NCBI GenBank assembly: GCA_018716795.1
Contig: DVJK01000263.1
Location: 1-7,841, forward strand
Source: Candidatus Scatomorpha merdipullorum
GTDB taxonomy: Bacteria > Bacillota > Clostridia > Oscillospirales > Oscillospiraceae
DNA length: 7,841 nucleotides
Direction of reading: 5' to 3'
Part shown: piece by piece, positions 6,562-7,841 of the stretch
Numbering within the stretch: the first letter of the stretch is position 1
Layout: each line of letters starts with the position of its first letter
Notes under the pieces: model-generated
The model's database searches: none
Seen by the model: only the letters and a program-made list of their open reading frames with translations
What the model was told of the DNA's origin: nothing
Program-made: the position numbers and the translations under genes

Positions 6562-7841
6562 ATGAAGGATGGTTTTCTGAAAGTCGCCGCGGCCGCGCCG
6601 GAGCTGCGCGTGGCCGACCCGGAATTCAACGCCGGGAAGATTATCGAGTCCATAGCCGAGGCCCGGGAAAAGGGCGTGAAGCTCCTGGTCTTCCCGGAAC
6701 TCGCGCTCACGGGCTGCACCTGCGGCCACCTCTACTTCCAGCGCTTTCTGACCGACGCCGCGATGGACGGACTGAAGCGCGTAACCGCGTCCACCCGGGG
6801 CAGCGATATGCTCGTCGTCGTCGGCCTGCCCCTCGCCGTGCGCGGGGCGTTGTACAGTGCCGCCGCCTTCGTGTGCGACGGTGAAATCCTCGGCTTCACG
6901 GCGCGCAGGAATGTGCGCGGCACCGTGTTCTCTGCGCTTAACCCGGGCGAGGTCATGGAGATAGACCTTGACGACACGGACTACTCCCACCTGCAGAGCG
7001 AGGTTATCTACTGCGCTTACGACGTTCTCGACGGCCTGGCCGTGGGAGTGCAGTTTGCCGCCGACCGCAAGCTCGCCGTGCCGCCCGCCGCGGCCCTCTG
7101 TGCTTCCGGGGCCACCGTTATCGCCGAGCTGAGCGACGAGCCGATGAGCGTGCAGTCCAGGCGCGGCACCGTGACCGCCCTCGAGGTGGACACCCGGCGC
7201 CTGCACTACGGCTGCGTCAGCGCGGCCCCGTCCAGCGGCGAGAGCAGCACCGACAAGAGCTACTACGGCCTCTGCGCCGTGGTGGACGACGGTGAAACCC
7301 TCGCCGTCAGCGAGGACGGCTGCGGCATGGCCGTGAGCGAGCTTGACATCTTCAACCTCAACGACGCGCGTATACGCGAGCAGACCTACGCCGGCATGGA
7401 GCGCACAGCCGTCTCCCGCTGCGCCTGGGGCCTCAAGCGCGCCGAGACCGAGCTCTCCCGCCGCATTAAGCGCGAGCCCTTCGTGCCCGATGCCGGCATC
7501 GCCGAGTTCGCAGAGCGCTGCCTCACCATCCAGGCCACGGGCCTCATCAAGCGCATGCGGTACACGAACTGCTGGCGGCCCGTCATAGGCGTCTCCGGCG
7601 GCGTGGACTCCACGCTCGTCATGCTCGCCTGCGCCCGCGCGATGGATATATGCGGCCTGCCGCGGAGCAACATCGTCGCCATCACCATGCCCTGCTTCGG
7701 CACCACCGACCGCACGAAGAACAACGCCATCACGATTGCCGAGCGCCTGGGCGCGGAGCTGCGCGTTATCCCGATAGGCGAGAGCGTGAAGAAGCACTTC
7801 GAGACGATAGGCCACGACTTTGACGACCACACCGTCGTCTT
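6562..7841 (+). CDS. nadE: NAD+ synthetase with degenerate glutaminase domain (3' truncated)
   Basis: Makes NAD+ from deamido-NAD, ATP and an ammonia donor, the last step of NAD synthesis. 426 codons are visible; the long two-domain form is usually about 640-680 residues. Residues 1 to about 270 align with the nitrilase-type glutaminase domain, including FPELALTGCTCGHL and the later GESSTD (GESTTD in relatives). The synthetase domain follows, with IQATGLIKRM, the ATP pyrophosphatase loop GVSGGVDST (343-351) and TMPCFGTTDRTKNNA. Of the Glu-Lys-Cys triad only Glu46 remains. The Lys position reads Arg115 (GFTARRN versus GVVPKTY) and the Cys position reads Ala166 (VGVQFAAD versus the usual VGVEICED). 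The NYxEFYE stretch is also missing. Glutamine hydrolysis is therefore probably lost and free ammonia used instead, which is an inference. The ATG at 6562 has AAGGTG (6548-6553) eight bases upstream. No clear promoter or terminator separates it from glyS. Confidence 0.9.
   Translation, partial: MKDGFLKVAAAAPELRVADPEFNAGKIIESIAEAREKGVKLLVFPELALTGCTCGHLYFQRFLTDAAMDGLKRVTASTRGSDMLVVVGLPLAVRGALYSAAAFVCDGEILGFTARRNVRGTVFSALNPGEVMEIDLDDTDYSHLQSEVIYCAYDVLDGLAVGVQFAADRKLAVPPAAALCASGATVIAELSDEPMSVQSRRGTVTALEVDTRRLHYGCVSAAPSSGESSTDKSYYGLCAVVDDGETLAVSEDGCGMAVSELDIFNLNDARIREQTYAGMERTAVSRCAWGLKRAETELSRRIKREPFVPDAGIAEFAERCLTIQATGLIKRMRYTNCWRPVIGVSGGVDSTLVMLACARAMDICGLPRSNIVAITMPCFGTTDRTKNNAITIAERLGAELRVIPIGESVKKHFETIGHDFDDHTVV

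Noticed and set aside
6487..7830. 447-codon minus-strand open frame opposite nadE
   Set aside because: Antisense artefact. The plus-strand frame has clear NadE motifs and simply runs off the window edge without a stop.
1..7841. Search for CRISPR arrays, insertion sequences, tRNA or rRNA genes and defence or biosynthetic clusters
   Set aside because: Nothing seen: no regularly spaced direct repeats, transposase motifs, terminal inverted repeats or tRNA-like cloverleaf sequences. The gene content is mainly housekeeping.

Overview
The window is GC-rich bacterial DNA (roughly mid-60s percent GC by eye) with a short AT-rich regulatory gap. It holds five genes, two of them cut by the window edges. 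I would place it in a high-GC member of the Clostridia (Bacillota), perhaps an Oscillospiraceae-like gut bacterium. The reasons are strong purine-rich Shine-Dalgarno sites, a single-chain (alpha2-type) glycyl-tRNA synthetase, an M29 aminopeptidase, an internalin-style leucine-rich-repeat membrane protein and a ClpC-like ATPase. This placement is an inference; no marker in the window fixes the taxon.

Layout. Bases 1-1605 (+) carry the C-terminal part of a two-ATPase-ring Clp unfoldase that enters from the left edge inside its first Walker A motif. A hairpin with an A tract on one side (1624-1661) separates it from a convergent minus-strand pair. In transcription order the pair is an M29 metallo-aminopeptidase (4890-3661) followed 28 bases later by a membrane-anchored leucine-rich-repeat protein (3632-1665). 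The gap 4891-5089 holds candidate promoters for both directions, a 9-bp inverted repeat and a hairpin in front of the next gene. Glycyl-tRNA synthetase (5090-6514, +) follows, then, after 47 bases, an NAD+ synthetase (6562 onward, +) that runs off the right edge.

How the genes relate. Most are housekeeping functions: protein quality control, peptide turnover, tRNA charging and NAD synthesis. The aminopeptidase and the repeat protein are probably one transcript, with no clear functional link. Glycyl-tRNA synthetase and NAD+ synthetase may be co-transcribed, since no convincing terminator lies between them.

The most notable observation is in the NAD+ synthetase. It keeps the fold and spacing of a glutamine-dependent enzyme and the SGGVDS ATP-binding loop. 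In its N-terminal glutaminase domain, however, the catalytic Cys position reads Ala and the Lys position reads Arg; only the Glu remains. The other points are a triplicated module in the repeat protein, a Clp ATPase with no middle domain but an LGF loop, and a preference for the AUA isoleucine codon in two GC-rich genes. I found no mobile element, CRISPR array, tRNA, rRNA or obvious new multi-gene system.
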